NCBI GenBank assembly: GCA_030653985.1
Contig: JAURYJ010000001.1
Span: 17,992-81,991 of the forward strand
Direction: 5' to 3'
Source: Methylobacter sp.
Lineage (GTDB): Bacteria > Pseudomonadota > Gammaproteobacteria > Methylococcales > Methylomonadaceae
Length of the DNA stretch: 64,000 bases
Shown: positions 16,661 through 26,504 of the stretch, piece after piece
Position numbering within the stretch: the stretch's first letter is position 1
Layout of the letters: each line of letters starts with the position of its first letter
Position numbers and translations under genes: made by a program
Notes under the pieces: model-generated
Databases searched by the model: none
Seen by the model: the letters and a program-made list of their open reading frames with translations, nothing else
Told to the model about the DNA's origin: nothing

Positions 16661-18907
16661 ATGCAAAACTTTATCTTCGACCCATTATTCGTTACGGATT
16701 TTAATACCCGGTTACATCCGCAGGAAACCCCGAAAAATCTTCATGATATGAGGGTTATCATGTCCAGCTTGGCAGTTAGAACAGGATCTGCCATGCCTGT
16801 CAAACAAAAACAAAACGCTACAATCTGCGTTGGTATCGGTGTTTTTCTGGCTCTTAACGGTGCGATGGTTAACGCCGACTCTCAACCTTTGGAACTTGAT
16901 CAAATGGTCGTCGAAGCCGGGCGAGAAAAAGATCTGATCGGTACAACCGGATCGGCATCTCAGGGCGAAGTCAGTCAGGCACAATTTGAATACCGTCCGC
17001 TTTCCCGTAACGGCGAGTTGCTGGAAGTTATTCCCGGCGCTGTAGCTACCCAGCACAGCGGTTCCGGCAAGGCTAATCAGTATTTCCTGCGCGGATTTAA
17101 TCTCGACCACGGCACCGACTTTACGACTTATGTCGACGGCATTCCGATGAATATGCCCACGCATGCCCACGGGCAGGGCTATATGGACATCAATAGCGTC
17201 ATTCCCGAACTGGTGAAGAAGATTGAATACGGCAAGGGACCGTATTATGCGGAAGTCGGCGACTTTTCATCAGCCGGTTATTCGAAAATGTTCTCGATGG
17301 ACACATTGCCTGAAGGCATTTTGAAGTTTACCGGTGGTGAGTTCGGTTATTACCGCACTCTGCTAGCCAATTCCAACAAAGTCGGCAGCGGAGATTTACT
17401 TTACGCCGGCGAATTTAATTTCTACGACGGCGTCTGGCAGCAGCCGGAGGCTTCGAGAAAATTTAACGGCATGCTGCGGTACACGCTCGATAAAGACGAC
17501 TGGGGTTTTTCGGTTAACGGGAAGGGTTATACCAACGAATGGACTGCAACCAATCCTATCCCTCAAGCGTTGGTCGGTAACGGCACGCTCGGCCTTTACG
17601 GCACGATGGATCCTACGGATGGCGGCAAAACCAACCGCTACAGCTTATCAACCAATCTTTGGAACAAAGGCGATAACTGGAAAAATGACGCCAATATTTA
17701 TGCGCTTTATTACGATGTAAACCTCTATTCCAATTCTACCGGTTATGCGGACAATCCGGTTAACGGCGACCAGATACACCAGTTTGAACATCGGGTACAA
17801 ACCGGAGGCAATATCGAACATACCCGCTATAACAAGCTGTTCGGTTTTGACATGGACAATACCGTGGGTTTTCAGTTTCGTCACGATGAAATCATGGGCT
17901 TGGGTCTGGATCGCACTCAGGCTAGACAGCTGGTAGATGTTGTCAGCCACAGCAATGTCAGCGAGACCACTGCCGGCGTTTATCTGAAAAACCAGACCTA
18001 TTGGCATGAAAAAGTGCGCACCATTGCCGGTTTAAGGGGGGATTTTATCCATAACGATGTCACGGTGCTCGACACGGCCATGCATGATCCTCAGGTGAAT
18101 ACGGCAAATTCAGGCAATGCAGGGCAAGCGCAAGTCAGTCCGAAGCTAAGCCTGATTATCGGTCCCTGGTTCAGTACCGAATACTTTGTCAATGGCGGTT
18201 TCGGCTACCACTCCAACGATGCGCGCGGCACTACGCTGCAATTTGATCCGGCTACAGGTGCCGCACTAGACAGCAGTACCGCCAAGATCTCGCCTATGGC
18301 CCAGTCGCGCGGCGCTGAAACCGGCATTCGCAGCAACTTTATCAAAGGCTTGAATAGCACCCTGGCAATATGGTGGCTGGAGAGCAATCAGGAGTTGGTG
18401 TTTTCTGGCGATGCCGGCACAACCGAGGTGCGCGGAAAGTCCCATCGTTACGGCGTTGAATGGACCAATTACTACAAGCCAACCGATTGGTTGACGCTGG
18501 ATGCCGACTTTGCGTTGACTTCGACGCGTTATGTGACGACTCCGGAGGGTGAAGCCAACAACTATGTGCCCAACTCGGTGGGCAGGGTCATTACAACCGG
18601 CGCTACCGTGGTTGCCCCTAACGGTCTGTTCGGCACGGTACGCTTCCGCCATTTTGGCGACATGCCGCTGGATTCGTCGGGTACGTATTGGGCCGGCTCT
18701 ACCAGCATCGTCAATTTGGGTGCGGGTTACAAACAGAAAAAATATAAGCTGGAGTTTGATATTTTCAATATTTTCGACTCGACCGCCAACGATATTGCCT
18801 ACGCTTATCAATATGCCTATCCCGCCGGAGCCACACCGCAGACGGATATCATGAAACACCCTGTCGAACCGAGAATGGTGCGAGCGACTGTTACTGTCAA
18901 TTTTTAA
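16661..18907 (+). CDS. TonB-dependent outer-membrane receptor under B12 riboswitch control
   Basis: A TonB-gated beta-barrel. The plug region includes NGELLEVIPGAV, YFLRGFNLDHGTDF and VDGIPMNMPTHAHGQGY, and the protein ends RATVTVNF, a typical outer-membrane C-terminus with terminal Phe. The ATG at 16661 has a strong ribosome site (GAGAGGA), but the signal peptide only begins near residue 45 (MPVKQKQN, ATG at 16793, also with a fair site), so the true start may be 16793. The B12 riboswitch points to corrinoid or cobalt uptake. The plug sequence is unlike classical BtuB, so the substrate remains open. Confidence 0.88.
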   Translation: MQNFIFDPLFVTDFNTRLHPQETPKNLHDMRVIMSSLAVRTGSAMPVKQKQNATICVGIGVFLALNGAMVNADSQPLELDQMVVEAGREKDLIGTTGSASQGEVSQAQFEYRPLSRNGELLEVIPGAVATQHSGSGKANQYFLRGFNLDHGTDFTTYVDGIPMNMPTHAHGQGYMDINSVIPELVKKIEYGKGPYYAEVGDFSSAGYSKMFSMDTLPEGILKFTGGEFGYYRTLLANSNKVGSGDLLYAGEFNFYDGVWQQPEASRKFNGMLRYTLDKDDWGFSVNGKGYTNEWTATNPIPQALVGNGTLGLYGTMDPTDGGKTNRYSLSTNLWNKGDNWKNDANIYALYYDVNLYSNSTGYADNPVNGDQIHQFEHRVQTGGNIEHTRYNKLFGFDMDNTVGFQFRHDEIMGLGLDRTQARQLVDVVSHSNVSETTAGVYLKNQTYWHEKVRTIAGLRGDFIHNDVTVLDTAMHDPQVNTANSGNAGQAQVSPKLSLIIGPWFSTEYFVNGGFGYHSNDARGTTLQFDPATGAALDSSTAKISPMAQSRGAETGIRSNFIKGLNSTLAIWWLESNQELVFSGDAGTTEVRGKSHRYGVEWTNYYKPTDWLTLDADFALTSTRYVTTPEGEANNYVPNSVGRVITTGATVVAPNGLFGTVRFRHFGDMPLDSSGTYWAGSTSIVNLGAGYKQKKYKLEFDIFNIFDSTANDIAYAYQYAYPAGATPQTDIMKHPVEPRMVRATVTVNF

Positions 18908-19119
18908 GGCTTAACCAACGCAAAACCTTTCGTACAGGCCAACAGCGTGGTGAGGCGCAATTTGTAGGACGCAATACGCGATAAAGCTGCTATTGCGCCC
19001 TTACAGGCCATACTTACTTAGCGGAATGCAGTCGTCGACCGCCGTGGTAAAAATTCCTTAGATGAGGCAACATCGGTTAAAATTTACATTTACGCTTTCC
19101 TTCCACTTATTTCCAAATC
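18908..19119. other. Intergenic gap between TonB receptor and H4MPT cluster
   Basis: It holds a weak palindromic unit (GCGCAATTTGTAGGACGCAAT, split by a loop, and ATTGCGCCC) similar in style to the other repeats. No gene or clear terminator is seen. The promoter of the following cluster is presumably here. Confidence 0.4.
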
Positions 19120-20055
19120 ATGTTTTTTGCCAAAGATTTCATTGAAACCGCTGAAGGGCTTATTTTCGCTGTGGTAGAGCGGGGCCTGGAAGATGGCAAG
19201 GTGTTGTGTTTTTTACGTTATGTGCGCGAACCTTGCGGCTGGAAAAAATATCAGACCGTAGAGGCTAATGACTTCCTCGAACAAAACCACCCCGATTATC
19301 TGCATTATTCTCCGGTCTTGGATGCGCATTTGCATGCGGTCGTCGTAGACCGGATCATCAAGCATCATCAACCCAAACACCGATTGCAACAGCTGATGCA
19401 ATCAATGCGGCATGACGCTGTGGAGAGCGATGTGTTCCGGTTGTGCGAGTTATTTCAACAGCACGGGCTGGATTTAATGCAAACCGGAATCACCGGATCA
19501 ATATTGGTTGGCGTTCAAAACCAAGCTTCGGATATGGATCTGGTTTGTTACGGCCGGGAGGCATTTCACCAATGCAGGGCCATTACCCGTAAGCTTATTG
19601 GATTGGGAAAGTTGCAAGAACTGAATGAGCAGGATTGGCAGCAATCTTACGCGCGCCGGTCATGCGAGTTGAGTTTCGATGACTATGTCTGGCACGAACG
19701 GCGTAAATGCAACAAGGCCGTGATCAACGGGCGGAAATTCGATTTGAATTTTATCGATGATAGCGCAAGTTCTGGGACTATCCGTTACCAAAAATGCGGT
19801 GCGGTTAGCTTGCAGTGCAGGGTGATTGACGATAGTCACGCATTCGATTATCCGGCTGAATTTAAAATAGATCATCAGCAGATCAGTGCTGTCGTCAGTT
19901 TTACGGCGACCTATACAGGGCAGGCCGTCAGCGGCGAAAGGATCGAAGTGTCGGGCGTTCTGGAACAATCGGAACAGGGCGTTCAGCGTATCGTGGTCGG
20001 CTCCAGCCGTGAAGCGCACGGGGAATATATCAAGGTTATTCAGTGTATAAATTAG
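19120..20055 (+). CDS. Predicted nucleotidyltransferase of the H4MPT gene cluster
   Basis: A 311-residue soluble protein. The region TGSILVGVQNQASDMDLV (about 127-144) has the G-S and D-x-D pattern of the polymerase-beta type nucleotidyltransferases, and it resembles the archaeal-like predicted nucleotidyltransferase (COG1665 type) that is found in H4MPT clusters of methylotrophs. The C-terminal part (about 205-311) is a separate domain that I do not recognise. The end overlaps the HAD gene by 13 bases. Its substrate is unknown; a role in cofactor assembly is an inference from the neighbours. Confidence 0.65.
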   Translation: MFFAKDFIETAEGLIFAVVERGLEDGKVLCFLRYVREPCGWKKYQTVEANDFLEQNHPDYLHYSPVLDAHLHAVVVDRIIKHHQPKHRLQQLMQSMRHDAVESDVFRLCELFQQHGLDLMQTGITGSILVGVQNQASDMDLVCYGREAFHQCRAITRKLIGLGKLQELNEQDWQQSYARRSCELSFDDYVWHERRKCNKAVINGRKFDLNFIDDSASSGTIRYQKCGAVSLQCRVIDDSHAFDYPAEFKIDHQQISAVVSFTATYTGQAVSGERIEVSGVLEQSEQGVQRIVVGSSREAHGEYIKVIQCIN

Positions 20056-20705
20056 CTGATTTTGCGGCGGTTATTTTCGATATGGATGGTTTGGTTTTGG
20101 ATACCGAAAGTACTTACATGATCGCCTGGCAACAGGCTGCAAGTGCAATGGGTTATGAATTTTCCGAAGATTTTTGTCGGTCGTTGTCAGGGCTGCATTA
20201 TCAGGATATAGCATTGAAACTGATAGCCTATTGCGGGGCTGAATTTGATCTGCAAAGTTTTAACCGGCTCAGCGGTGATTGCTGGCGTGATCATGTTAAT
20301 GTTCACGGCATTAATATCAAGTACGGCTTTAGCGAATTGCTGGACGTGCTGATCCGGCAAAAAATCCCCTATTGTCTGGCGACCAACAGTCGGGCGGCCA
20401 ATGCGCTGGAATGCCTTGAGCTGGCCGGGATTAAAGAGGCTTTTTCAGTCATTATCAGCCGCGATCACGTTCGGCACGGCAAGCCGGAGCCGGATATTTT
20501 TTTAAAAGCCGCAGCAGTATTGCAAGTGGACATCAGCCGGTGTCTGGTGCTTGAAGACTCGCATGCCGGTATTCTGGCGGCATCCAGAGCGGGGGCTGTT
20601 TCGGCGTTTATACCGTCGACAGCGCAGGTCGATCCGTTGACGGTTGAACTGTGCGATTTAATGATGGACGATTTGGTTCAATTGGCGAACGCGATCGGCG
20701 CTTAG
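20043..20705 (+). CDS. HAD-family phosphatase (beta-phosphoglucomutase-like)
   Basis: The four HAD motifs are visible: DMDGLVLD near residue 15, ATNS near 117, the Lys in HGKPEPDIF and LEDSHAGI near 175. The cap region lies between motifs I and II, giving a subclass I phosphatase of 220 residues. It starts with GTG inside the end of the preceding gene. In the H4MPT cluster it may remove a phosphate from a pterin or ribose intermediate, but that is only inferred from position. Confidence 0.82.
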   Translation: MYKLADFAAVIFDMDGLVLDTESTYMIAWQQAASAMGYEFSEDFCRSLSGLHYQDIALKLIAYCGAEFDLQSFNRLSGDCWRDHVNVHGINIKYGFSELLDVLIRQKIPYCLATNSRAANALECLELAGIKEAFSVIISRDHVRHGKPEPDIFLKAAAVLQVDISRCLVLEDSHAGILAASRAGAVSAFIPSTAQVDPLTVELCDLMMDDLVQLANAIGA

Positions 20706-20772
20706 TTCGCAGCAGACAGGACGATCATGTATACTTCCAGCAATTTTTTGCAGCACAAACACAGCATAAGCC

Positions 20773-21735
20773 TTGATAGTTCAACATTCTAAAGTCTCAG
20801 TCATTGCCCCGGCCAGATTGCACATGGGCTTTATCGATTTAAGCGGATCATTAGGTCGACATTTCGGCAGCATCGGTGTTGCGCTTAATGAAATCAACAC
20901 TCGTCTGTCAGTATCCGTCGCCGAGCAACTCACCATTACCGGTCCCGCCGCACAGCGGGCAAAAAAATGCGTATCCCTATTGTGTGAGGCGCTGCAGGTA
21001 TCCGATAAACTCAACATCACTATTGAAACCGCGATTCCGGAGCATGTGGGCTTGGGTTCAGGCACGCAAATGTCGCTGGCAATCGGCGCGGCGCTGAATG
21101 AATTTTACGGCTTGGGGCTTAGTGTGCGTGAAATCGCCGCCGTGACCGACCGGGGCTTACGTTCCGGCATCGGCATTGGCGTTTTTGAACAAGGCGGCTT
21201 GGTTGTCGATGGCGGACGCGGCGAAAAAACCATCACCCCGCCGGTGCTGGCGCACATGGATGTACCGGACGACTGGCGGTTTATTCTGGTATTCGATCAG
21301 CGCGGTCAGGGTCTGCACGGTCAGCAGGAAATACAGGCTTTTAAAGAGCTGCCGCCTTTTCCTCAGCAGGAAGCGGCACGCTTATGCTATTTATTGCTGA
21401 TGCAGGGTCTGCCTGCGGTGGCTGAAAACGATATTATTCAATTTGGCGATGTGATCAGCCAACTGCAACGCTCGGTTGGCGAACATTTTTCCTCGGCTCA
21501 GGGCGGCGTTTTTACCAGTCCCGAAGTTGCGGCGGCCATGCAATGGCTGGAGCAGCAAGGTGCGGTGGCTATCGGTCAAACCTCATGGGGGCCGACCGGG
21601 TTTTGCGCCATTGATGGGGCGCAGTTGGCGGAATCAATCACCGATCAGGCCAGATTGGCGTTTGCGCATTTCGATCACTTGAGTTTTGTGGTTACCAGCG
21701 CACGGAACAGTGGCGGGGATGTTTTTGTTGGCTAG
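20773..21735 (+). CDS. Beta-ribofuranosylaminobenzene 5'-phosphate (beta-RFAP) synthase
   Basis: The first committed enzyme of methanopterin synthesis: it joins PRPP to 4-hydroxybenzoate or p-aminobenzoate with loss of CO2. It is a GHMP-kinase-fold protein; APARLHMGFIDLSG at the N-terminus and PEHVGLGSGTQMSLAIG at about 86-102 are diagnostic, as is RSGIGIGVFEQGGLVVDGG. At 320 residues it has normal length. The start is probably TTG at 20773. A short hairpin repeat follows the gene. Confidence 0.9.
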   Translation: MIVQHSKVSVIAPARLHMGFIDLSGSLGRHFGSIGVALNEINTRLSVSVAEQLTITGPAAQRAKKCVSLLCEALQVSDKLNITIETAIPEHVGLGSGTQMSLAIGAALNEFYGLGLSVREIAAVTDRGLRSGIGIGVFEQGGLVVDGGRGEKTITPPVLAHMDVPDDWRFILVFDQRGQGLHGQQEIQAFKELPPFPQQEAARLCYLLLMQGLPAVAENDIIQFGDVISQLQRSVGEHFSSAQGGVFTSPEVAAAMQWLEQQGAVAIGQTSWGPTGFCAIDGAQLAESITDQARLAFAHFDHLSFVVTSARNSGGDVFVG

Positions 21736-21762
21736 AATGTATGATGTAAGACGGTAGTATGT

Positions 21763-21790
21763 TGTGGGCGCGAATAAATTCGCGTCCACA
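21763..21790. repeat. Intergenic hairpin of the GTGGGCGCGAAT class
   Basis: TGTGGGCGCGAAT and ATTCGCGTCCACA pair with one mismatch. It is a shorter relative of the element inside the chelatase gene at 10192-10250 and lies between beta-RFAP synthase and the ATP-grasp gene. Confidence 0.65.
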
Positions 21791-21818
21791 CGATAAACTT
21801 AATAGCAGTGACGGCAAC

Positions 21819-22946
21819 ATGGAAACGATATTGATAGTCGCCAGTTCAGGACGCATGCTGGCGCAGGCGGCGACCACTATTGGCTTGAAGCCTCTGGTCA
21901 TTGACCTGTTTGCCGATCTGGACATGCAGGCTTTAGCGGAAGATTTCCGTCAGGTAAAGTCATTAGCCGAGCGGGACTTGGCTCCTGCCGTTGAGTATTT
22001 TATCGAGCGCTATGCTGTCACCGCTGTCATTTACGGCAGCGGTTTTGAGTGTTTCCCCCAAAGCTTGCATTACCTGAACAATCGATTGGTGATGCTGGGC
22101 AATGATCCCGATATTTTTTCCGGGCAGCTGGATAAGCAGGCGTTTTTTTCGACACTGAAGCAGTTAAACATTCCGTACCCCGAGGTTGTTTTTAGCGCGC
22201 CAAGTTACGCTGATGATTGGTTGCTTAAACCTATGCAAGGGCAGGGTGGTGTCGGGATAAAGCGTTATCAGGCTGATGACAGTGTCGATAATTCGGTTTA
22301 CTGGCAAAAATTTCAAGCCGGTACGTTACATTCGGTACTGTTTCTGGCTGACGGGCAGCAAGTGCAAGTCGTCGGCTTTAATAGCCAGTGGTCTGTGCGT
22401 TTAAGTAAGGCTCAGGAATTTGTTTTTTCAGGCGTGAGCAATAGCTGTGATTTGTCGGATGCGCATAAAACCGTGATAACGGCTTGGCTAAAACAAATGG
22501 TTCAGGTGTTTGCGCTAAAGGGCTTGAATTCGCTGGATTTTATTCATGCGGATGATTGCAGTTATGTGCTGGAAGTTAATCCCCGGCCCTCCGCCAGTAT
22601 GCAGTTATATGATCAGGGTTTGCTGGCTCGGCATATTCAATCCTGTGAGGGAGCGTTTGTGGGGGCGACTTCAGTCGCCAAGTCACCAGAAGCTGGGCGA
22701 CTGAAGTCGCCCCTACAATCGCCCCCACAGACAGCCTGTCAAATTGTTTATGCCACGCATGATTTAACCATTCCAGAGCGATTCGAATGGCCGCCTTGGT
22801 GTATGGATTTGCCTAAGCCGGGTGCATTTGTTCCCACAAGGCAGCCGATTTGCAGTATTATTGCCCACCAAAAACACTCACGATCAGCAGCTGTACAGCT
22901 GCTGATTAAACAACAACTTATCCTTAATAAATTAGAAAGGTTTTGA
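21819..22946 (+). CDS. ATP-grasp family protein of the H4MPT cluster
   Basis: A 375-residue ATP-grasp enzyme starting [21 protein letters not shown]-grasp features are [18 protein letters not shown] near 105, [14 protein letters not shown] near 130 and [16 protein letters not shown] at about 253-268. This family (orfY type) accompanies mch and fae in methylotrophs and probably makes a peptide-like bond in cofactor synthesis. Residues about 279-303 are encoded by a palindromic element placed just after the ATP-grasp core. It overlaps the long-start version of mch only; with the ATG start of mch there is a five-base gap. Confidence 0.82.
   Translation: METILIVASSGRMLAQAATTIGLKPLVIDLFADLDMQALAEDFRQVKSLAERDLAPAVEYFIERYAVTAVIYGSGFECFPQSLHYLNNRLVMLGNDPDIFSGQLDKQAFFSTLKQLNIPYPEVVFSAPSYADDWLLKPMQGQGGVGIKRYQADDSVDNSVYWQKFQAGTLHSVLFLADGQQVQVVGFNSQWSVRLSKAQEFVFSGVSNSCDLSDAHKTVITAWLKQMVQVFALKGLNSLDFIHADDCSYVLEVNPRPSASMQLYDQGLLARHIQSCEGAFVGATSVAKSPEAGRLKSPLQSPPQTACQIVYATHDLTIPERFEWPPWCMDLPKPGAFVPTRQPICSIIAHQKHSRSAAVQLLIKQQLILNKLERF
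22657..22730. repeat. Nested palindromic element inserted in frame in the ATP-grasp gene
   Basis: The inner arms are GGGCGACTTCAGTCGCC (22663-22679) and its exact complement (22696-22712). Outer arms TGTGGGGGCGA and TCGCCCCCACA enclose them. It is translated as about 25 residues ([20 protein letters not shown] and flanks) with no stop. Confidence 0.8.
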
Positions 22947-22951
22947 CTCTC

Positions 22952-23989
22952 ATGGAATATACAGCCAGCGTTAATAAATTGACCCAACCCTTGGTACAGC
23001 ATTTGCTCGATCATGCCGACAAATTGCGTTTGGGTGTCGAAACCTTAGCCAATGGCTGCACGATCATCGATGCGGGCATTAACGTGCCGGGCGGCATCGA
23101 GGCGGGACGCATTATTGCTGAAATTTGTCTCGGCGGCATGGGCACAGTCACCATCAATCACAGCACCTATACCGATAACTGGCCGTTGTCGGTGAATGTG
23201 CATACCGGCAATCCGGTTCTGGGCTGTTTGGGTAGCCAATATGCAGGCTGGAGTTTGTCGCACGAGAAATATTATGCATTAGGCTCAGGCCCTGCGCGGG
23301 CTATGGCAACCAAGTTAAAAAACGGCAAACAGGAGCCGGTTGAAGACTTGTACAAAGAACTGGATTATCAGGACAGCCATGATTCTACGGTTTTGGTGAT
23401 TGAAAATGATGCGCTGCCGCCGGTTGAAATCGTCGAAAAAGTGGCTGCGGCCTGCAAGGTCGATCCGTCCAAGCTGACCATCATCGTGACGCCGACCAGC
23501 AGTCTGGCTGGCGGTGTGCAAGTGGTGGCGCGGGTGCTTGAAGTGGCTATGCACAAGGCTCATGCCCTGCATTTTCCGTTGGAAAACATCATCGACGGCA
23601 GCGGCAGTGCGCCGATTTGCCCTCCGCACCCCAACTTTGTCAAAGCTATGGGGCGTACCAATGACGCGATTTTGTTCGCCGGACAGGTGCATATTTTTGT
23701 CAAAGGCAGCGACGAAGCCGCTGAAAAACTGGCGAAAGAACTGCCCAGTTCAACCTCTAAAGATTACGGCAAACCGTTTGCGGAAATCTTCAAGCAGTAC
23801 GAATACGACTTCTTTAAAATCGATGCGATGTTGTTCAGTCCTGCCAGCGTCATTGTGACGGCGGTAGAATCCGGAAAAAGTTTTCGTGCGGGCAGGCTGG
23901 ACAATGTCTTGCTGGACCAATCGTTTGGGGCGTACGACTGCAAGGATGCAGGAGATAGAGCAACGCAGGAGCAGTTGCCGAGAGCGTAG
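22952..23989 (+). CDS. mch: Methenyl-H4MPT cyclohydrolase
   Basis: Mch hydrolyses methenyl-H4MPT to formyl-H4MPT in the formaldehyde oxidation route. Diagnostic sequence includes [20 protein letters not shown], split here, then VTINHSTY and [12 protein letters not shown] (about 111-122). The length is 345 residues. The ATG at 22952 ([10 protein letters not shown]) is preferred over a TTG nine bases upstream because AGAAAGG lies at a reasonable distance. The next gene starts two bases after the stop. Confidence 0.95.
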   Translation: MEYTASVNKLTQPLVQHLLDHADKLRLGVETLANGCTIIDAGINVPGGIEAGRIIAEICLGGMGTVTINHSTYTDNWPLSVNVHTGNPVLGCLGSQYAGWSLSHEKYYALGSGPARAMATKLKNGKQEPVEDLYKELDYQDSHDSTVLVIENDALPPVEIVEKVAAACKVDPSKLTIIVTPTSSLAGGVQVVARVLEVAMHKAHALHFPLENIIDGSGSAPICPPHPNFVKAMGRTNDAILFAGQVHIFVKGSDEAAEKLAKELPSSTSKDYGKPFAEIFKQYEYDFFKIDAMLFSPASVIVTAVESGKSFRAGRLDNVLLDQSFGAYDCKDAGDRATQEQLPRA

Positions 23990-23991
23990 GC

Positions 23992-24903
23992 GTGGGTCGT
24001 ATAGCGATTTTTACCGATGATCCCGGCTGGCATGGCAAGCAATTAAGCCTGGCCTTTGCCAGTCGGGGTTATAGCGCAGACTACGTTTCGTTGACTCAAT
24101 GTCGGTTTGTCATCGAACCCGGCCAACTGCCGATCCTGATTCCAGGCTTCGAGCACGCGCTTCCCGATGCGGTTTTTGTCCGCGGCGTTCCCGGCGGTTC
24201 GCTTGAAGAGGTCGTGTTGTATTTGGATGTTCTGCATGCGCTAAAGGCCATGGGGATTCCTGTCTACAATGACGGCCACGCGGTAGAGCGTAGTGTCGAC
24301 AAGGCTATGACCAGTTTTCTGCTGCATAATGCGGGATTGCCCACGCCGATGACCTGGGTGCTGCGTGACCGGGAAGCAGCGTTAAGGATTGCGGCAGCTG
24401 AATTAAAGCAGGGTAATCTGCTGATCAGTAAACCGCTGTTCGGCTCGCAGGGCGAAGGCATACGCCGCATTGAAAAAACGACCGACCTGTTCTGGTTAAC
24501 CGGCAGTCATGGCGTTTATTATCTGCAACGTTTCGTTCAATGCGAAGGCGTCGGTTTTTCCGACAATCGCGTTTTTGTGATTAACGGCCGGGCGGTTGCC
24601 GCGATGCGCAGGCGCGGAAAATTCTGGCTGAATAACGTTGCCAGGGGCGCGACCTGCGAGCTGATCGATTTAGAGCCGGAAATGGTAAATTTGGCCGTTA
24701 AGGCGACGACTGCATTGGCGATGGATTATGCCGGTGTCGATATTATTCGTGATAGGGAAGGGCGCTGTACGGTCATTGAAGTTAATAGCATACCGGCATG
24801 GAAAGGCCTGGAAAGTGTTTGCGATGTCAATGTTGCCGAGCTGATGGTCGATGATTTAATTACCCGCAAGATAGGCAAAACCGAGTTGTTTGCAGTCGCA
24901 TGA
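23992..24903 (+). CDS. RimK-like ATP-grasp ligase (orf5 of the H4MPT cluster)
   Basis: A 303-residue ATP-grasp ligase starting with GTG. ISKPLFGSQGEGIRRIE at about 142-158 and VIEVNSIPAWKGLE at about 261-274 are the nucleotide and metal binding segments of the RimK/MptN type. In H4MPT clusters this gene (orf5) is taken to add the glutamate of the H4MPT side chain; that role is inferred from the MptN relationship. It lies two bases after mch and overlaps orf7 by four bases (ATGA). Confidence 0.85.
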   Translation: MGRIAIFTDDPGWHGKQLSLAFASRGYSADYVSLTQCRFVIEPGQLPILIPGFEHALPDAVFVRGVPGGSLEEVVLYLDVLHALKAMGIPVYNDGHAVERSVDKAMTSFLLHNAGLPTPMTWVLRDREAALRIAAAELKQGNLLISKPLFGSQGEGIRRIEKTTDLFWLTGSHGVYYLQRFVQCEGVGFSDNRVFVINGRAVAAMRRRGKFWLNNVARGATCELIDLEPEMVNLAVKATTALAMDYAGVDIIRDREGRCTVIEVNSIPAWKGLESVCDVNVAELMVDDLITRKIGKTELFAVA

Positions 24904-25748
24904 CGATTTCGTCCCGGCAGCTCAGTGAACTTTATCGCCAGGCCTGCGAGGTCGATGTGCAGGCCTTTAAGCCCGGCAATGTCAGTGTTTATGCGGATGG
25001 GCATGATATGACCGTGGCCAATTTTAGAAGCAGTGCCGAGGTCAGCGCCGGGCCTCTTTGCAATCTTGATTATTCCCTGGGTGAAAAAATCTATTATGCG
25101 GTCAAGGCCACGCGTAAGGCGGTGGGTTGCAATACCAATCTGGGTATTATCTTGCTTTGTGCGCCGCTGATTCAGGCAAGCAGTTATAAAAAATCGGATT
25201 TAAGCTTAAGGCAGGCTGTCGCTAAGGTCATTAGCGAGGCAACGATAGAAGATGCCGATTGGGTTTTCAAAGCCATAACGTTAGCGTCGCCGGGTGGCTT
25301 GGGTCGCTCTGACCAGCAGGATGTCAATGAACAGGCTTCGGTTACCTTGTTTGAGGCGATGAAATTAGCCAGCGCAAAAGATCGCATTGCGCTTCAATAT
25401 ATAACGGATTATAACGATATTTTTAATTTCTCAGTTTTGAGGTATAATATTTTTTTTAATCAATGGCGTGACAGGAATTGGGCGGCGGCGGCAGTGTATG
25501 CTGATATGCTAAGTCAATTTCCAGATAGTCATATTGAAAGGAAATATGGAGATCAGTACACTGAGATGGTGGCTACTAAAATGGCTCAGCTGAGTGAGGA
25601 GTTTTCTAAAACTGATAATCCTAAACAAATAAAGCCGTTGCTTTTTTGCTTGGATCAGGAGCTTAAATTTTACGGTATAAATCCGGGTACTACAGCTGAC
25701 ATGATCGTGGCGACAGTATTAACGGCATTTTTAGAGGATCTTAATTAG
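24900..25748 (+). CDS. CitG/MdcB-like protein (orf7 of the H4MPT cluster)
   Basis: A 282-residue, mostly helical protein related to triphosphoribosyl-dephospho-CoA synthase. It has [16 protein letters not shown] at about 22-37, [12 protein letters not shown] near 78 and [14 protein letters not shown] near 125, which are the conserved stretches of that family. Orf7 is part of the conserved methylotroph set beside orf5, mch and fae and is thought to take part in H4MPT synthesis; its reaction is not established. The stop lies within a 24-bp palindrome that begins the fae leader. Confidence 0.82.
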   Translation: MTISSRQLSELYRQACEVDVQAFKPGNVSVYADGHDMTVANFRSSAEVSAGPLCNLDYSLGEKIYYAVKATRKAVGCNTNLGIILLCAPLIQASSYKKSDLSLRQAVAKVISEATIEDADWVFKAITLASPGGLGRSDQQDVNEQASVTLFEAMKLASAKDRIALQYITDYNDIFNFSVLRYNIFFNQWRDRNWAAAAVYADMLSQFPDSHIERKYGDQYTEMVATKMAQLSEEFSKTDNPKQIKPLLFCLDQELKFYGINPGTTADMIVATVLTAFLEDLN

Positions 25749-25767
25749 TAACAATACTGTTACTAAT
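25744..25767. promoter_or_regulatory. 24-bp perfect palindrome in the fae leader
   Basis: Ten-base arms ATTAGTAACA and TGTTACTAAT surround four bases. It overlaps the stop codon of orf7 and lies about 100 bases before fae. There is no T-run after it, so it looks more like an operator or a processing stem than a terminator. Confidence 0.45.
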
Positions 25768-25867
25768 AGGGCTTCAAAAGTATTTGTTTAAAACAAATAA
25801 GGGGACATTTAAAGTGTCGATAGTAGATTCAATTTTTTCATTTTTTTCTTCACAGGGGACATTAAGC

Positions 25868-26377
25868 ATGGCTAAAATCAATAAATTATGCGTTGGCGAA
25901 TCTTTAATTGGCGAAGGCAACGAAGTTGCTCACATCGATTTAATGGTTGGACCACGTGGTTCAGCTGCTGAAACAGCATTTGCAAATTGCTTAACAAACA
26001 ACAAAGACGGCTTTTCTAGCTTATTGGCTGTTGTTGCACCTAACTTGATGGTTAAACCAGCAACTGTTATGTTCAACAAAGTCACCATCAAAGGCGCAAA
26101 ACAAGCTGTTCAAATGTTTGGCCCAGCACAACGTGGTGTTGCTATGGCTGTTGCTGATTGTGTAGAAGACGGCACAATCCCTGCTGCTGAAGCTGATGAT
26201 TTATTCGTATCAGTTGGTGTGTTTATTCACTGGGCTGCAGAAGACGATGCTAAAATCCAACAATACAACTACGAAGCGACTAAAGAAGCTTTGAAACGCG
26301 CTATTGCTGGATCACCTACTGCTGCTGAAGTTGTTGCTGCTAAAGGTACTGCTGTACATCCATTCGCTGCTAACTAA
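25868..26377 (+). CDS. fae: Formaldehyde-activating enzyme
   Basis: Fae joins formaldehyde to H4MPT to give methylene-H4MPT. The 169-residue protein has the catalytic His in [10 protein letters not shown] at about 17-26, [13 protein letters not shown] near 80 and the C-terminal HPFAAN. The start is the ATG at 25868 with AGGGGA eight bases before it; the frame remains open upstream but without conservation. Its codons are strongly A/T-ending compared with neighbours, which fits very high expression. A strong terminator follows. Confidence 0.97.
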   Translation: MAKINKLCVGESLIGEGNEVAHIDLMVGPRGSAAETAFANCLTNNKDGFSSLLAVVAPNLMVKPATVMFNKVTIKGAKQAVQMFGPAQRGVAMAVADCVEDGTIPAAEADDLFVSVGVFIHWAAEDDAKIQQYNYEATKEALKRAIAGSPTAAEVVAAKGTAVHPFAAN

Positions 26378-26403
26378 GTTTTATTTAGTTATCACGAATG
26401 TTA

Positions 26404-26434
26404 AAAATACCCCGTTAAACCGGGGTATTTTTTT
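26404..26434 (+). terminator. Rho-independent terminator of fae
   Basis: AATACCCCG and CGGGGTATT form the stem with a TTAAAC-type loop, followed by seven T. It lies 27 bases after the fae stop and faces the convergent gene at 26505. Confidence 0.88.
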
Positions 26435-26504
26435 GCCTATAGGATTGTAGGCAAGGCACTTGGTAATTGCTCCTGCATTACTCTACTACGCGCCAGCCAT
26501 GGCA

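Noticed and set aside
16661..18907. Calling the receptor BtuB
   Set aside because: The riboswitch supports corrinoid or cobalt uptake, but the plug sequence does not look like classical BtuB, so no symbol is given.
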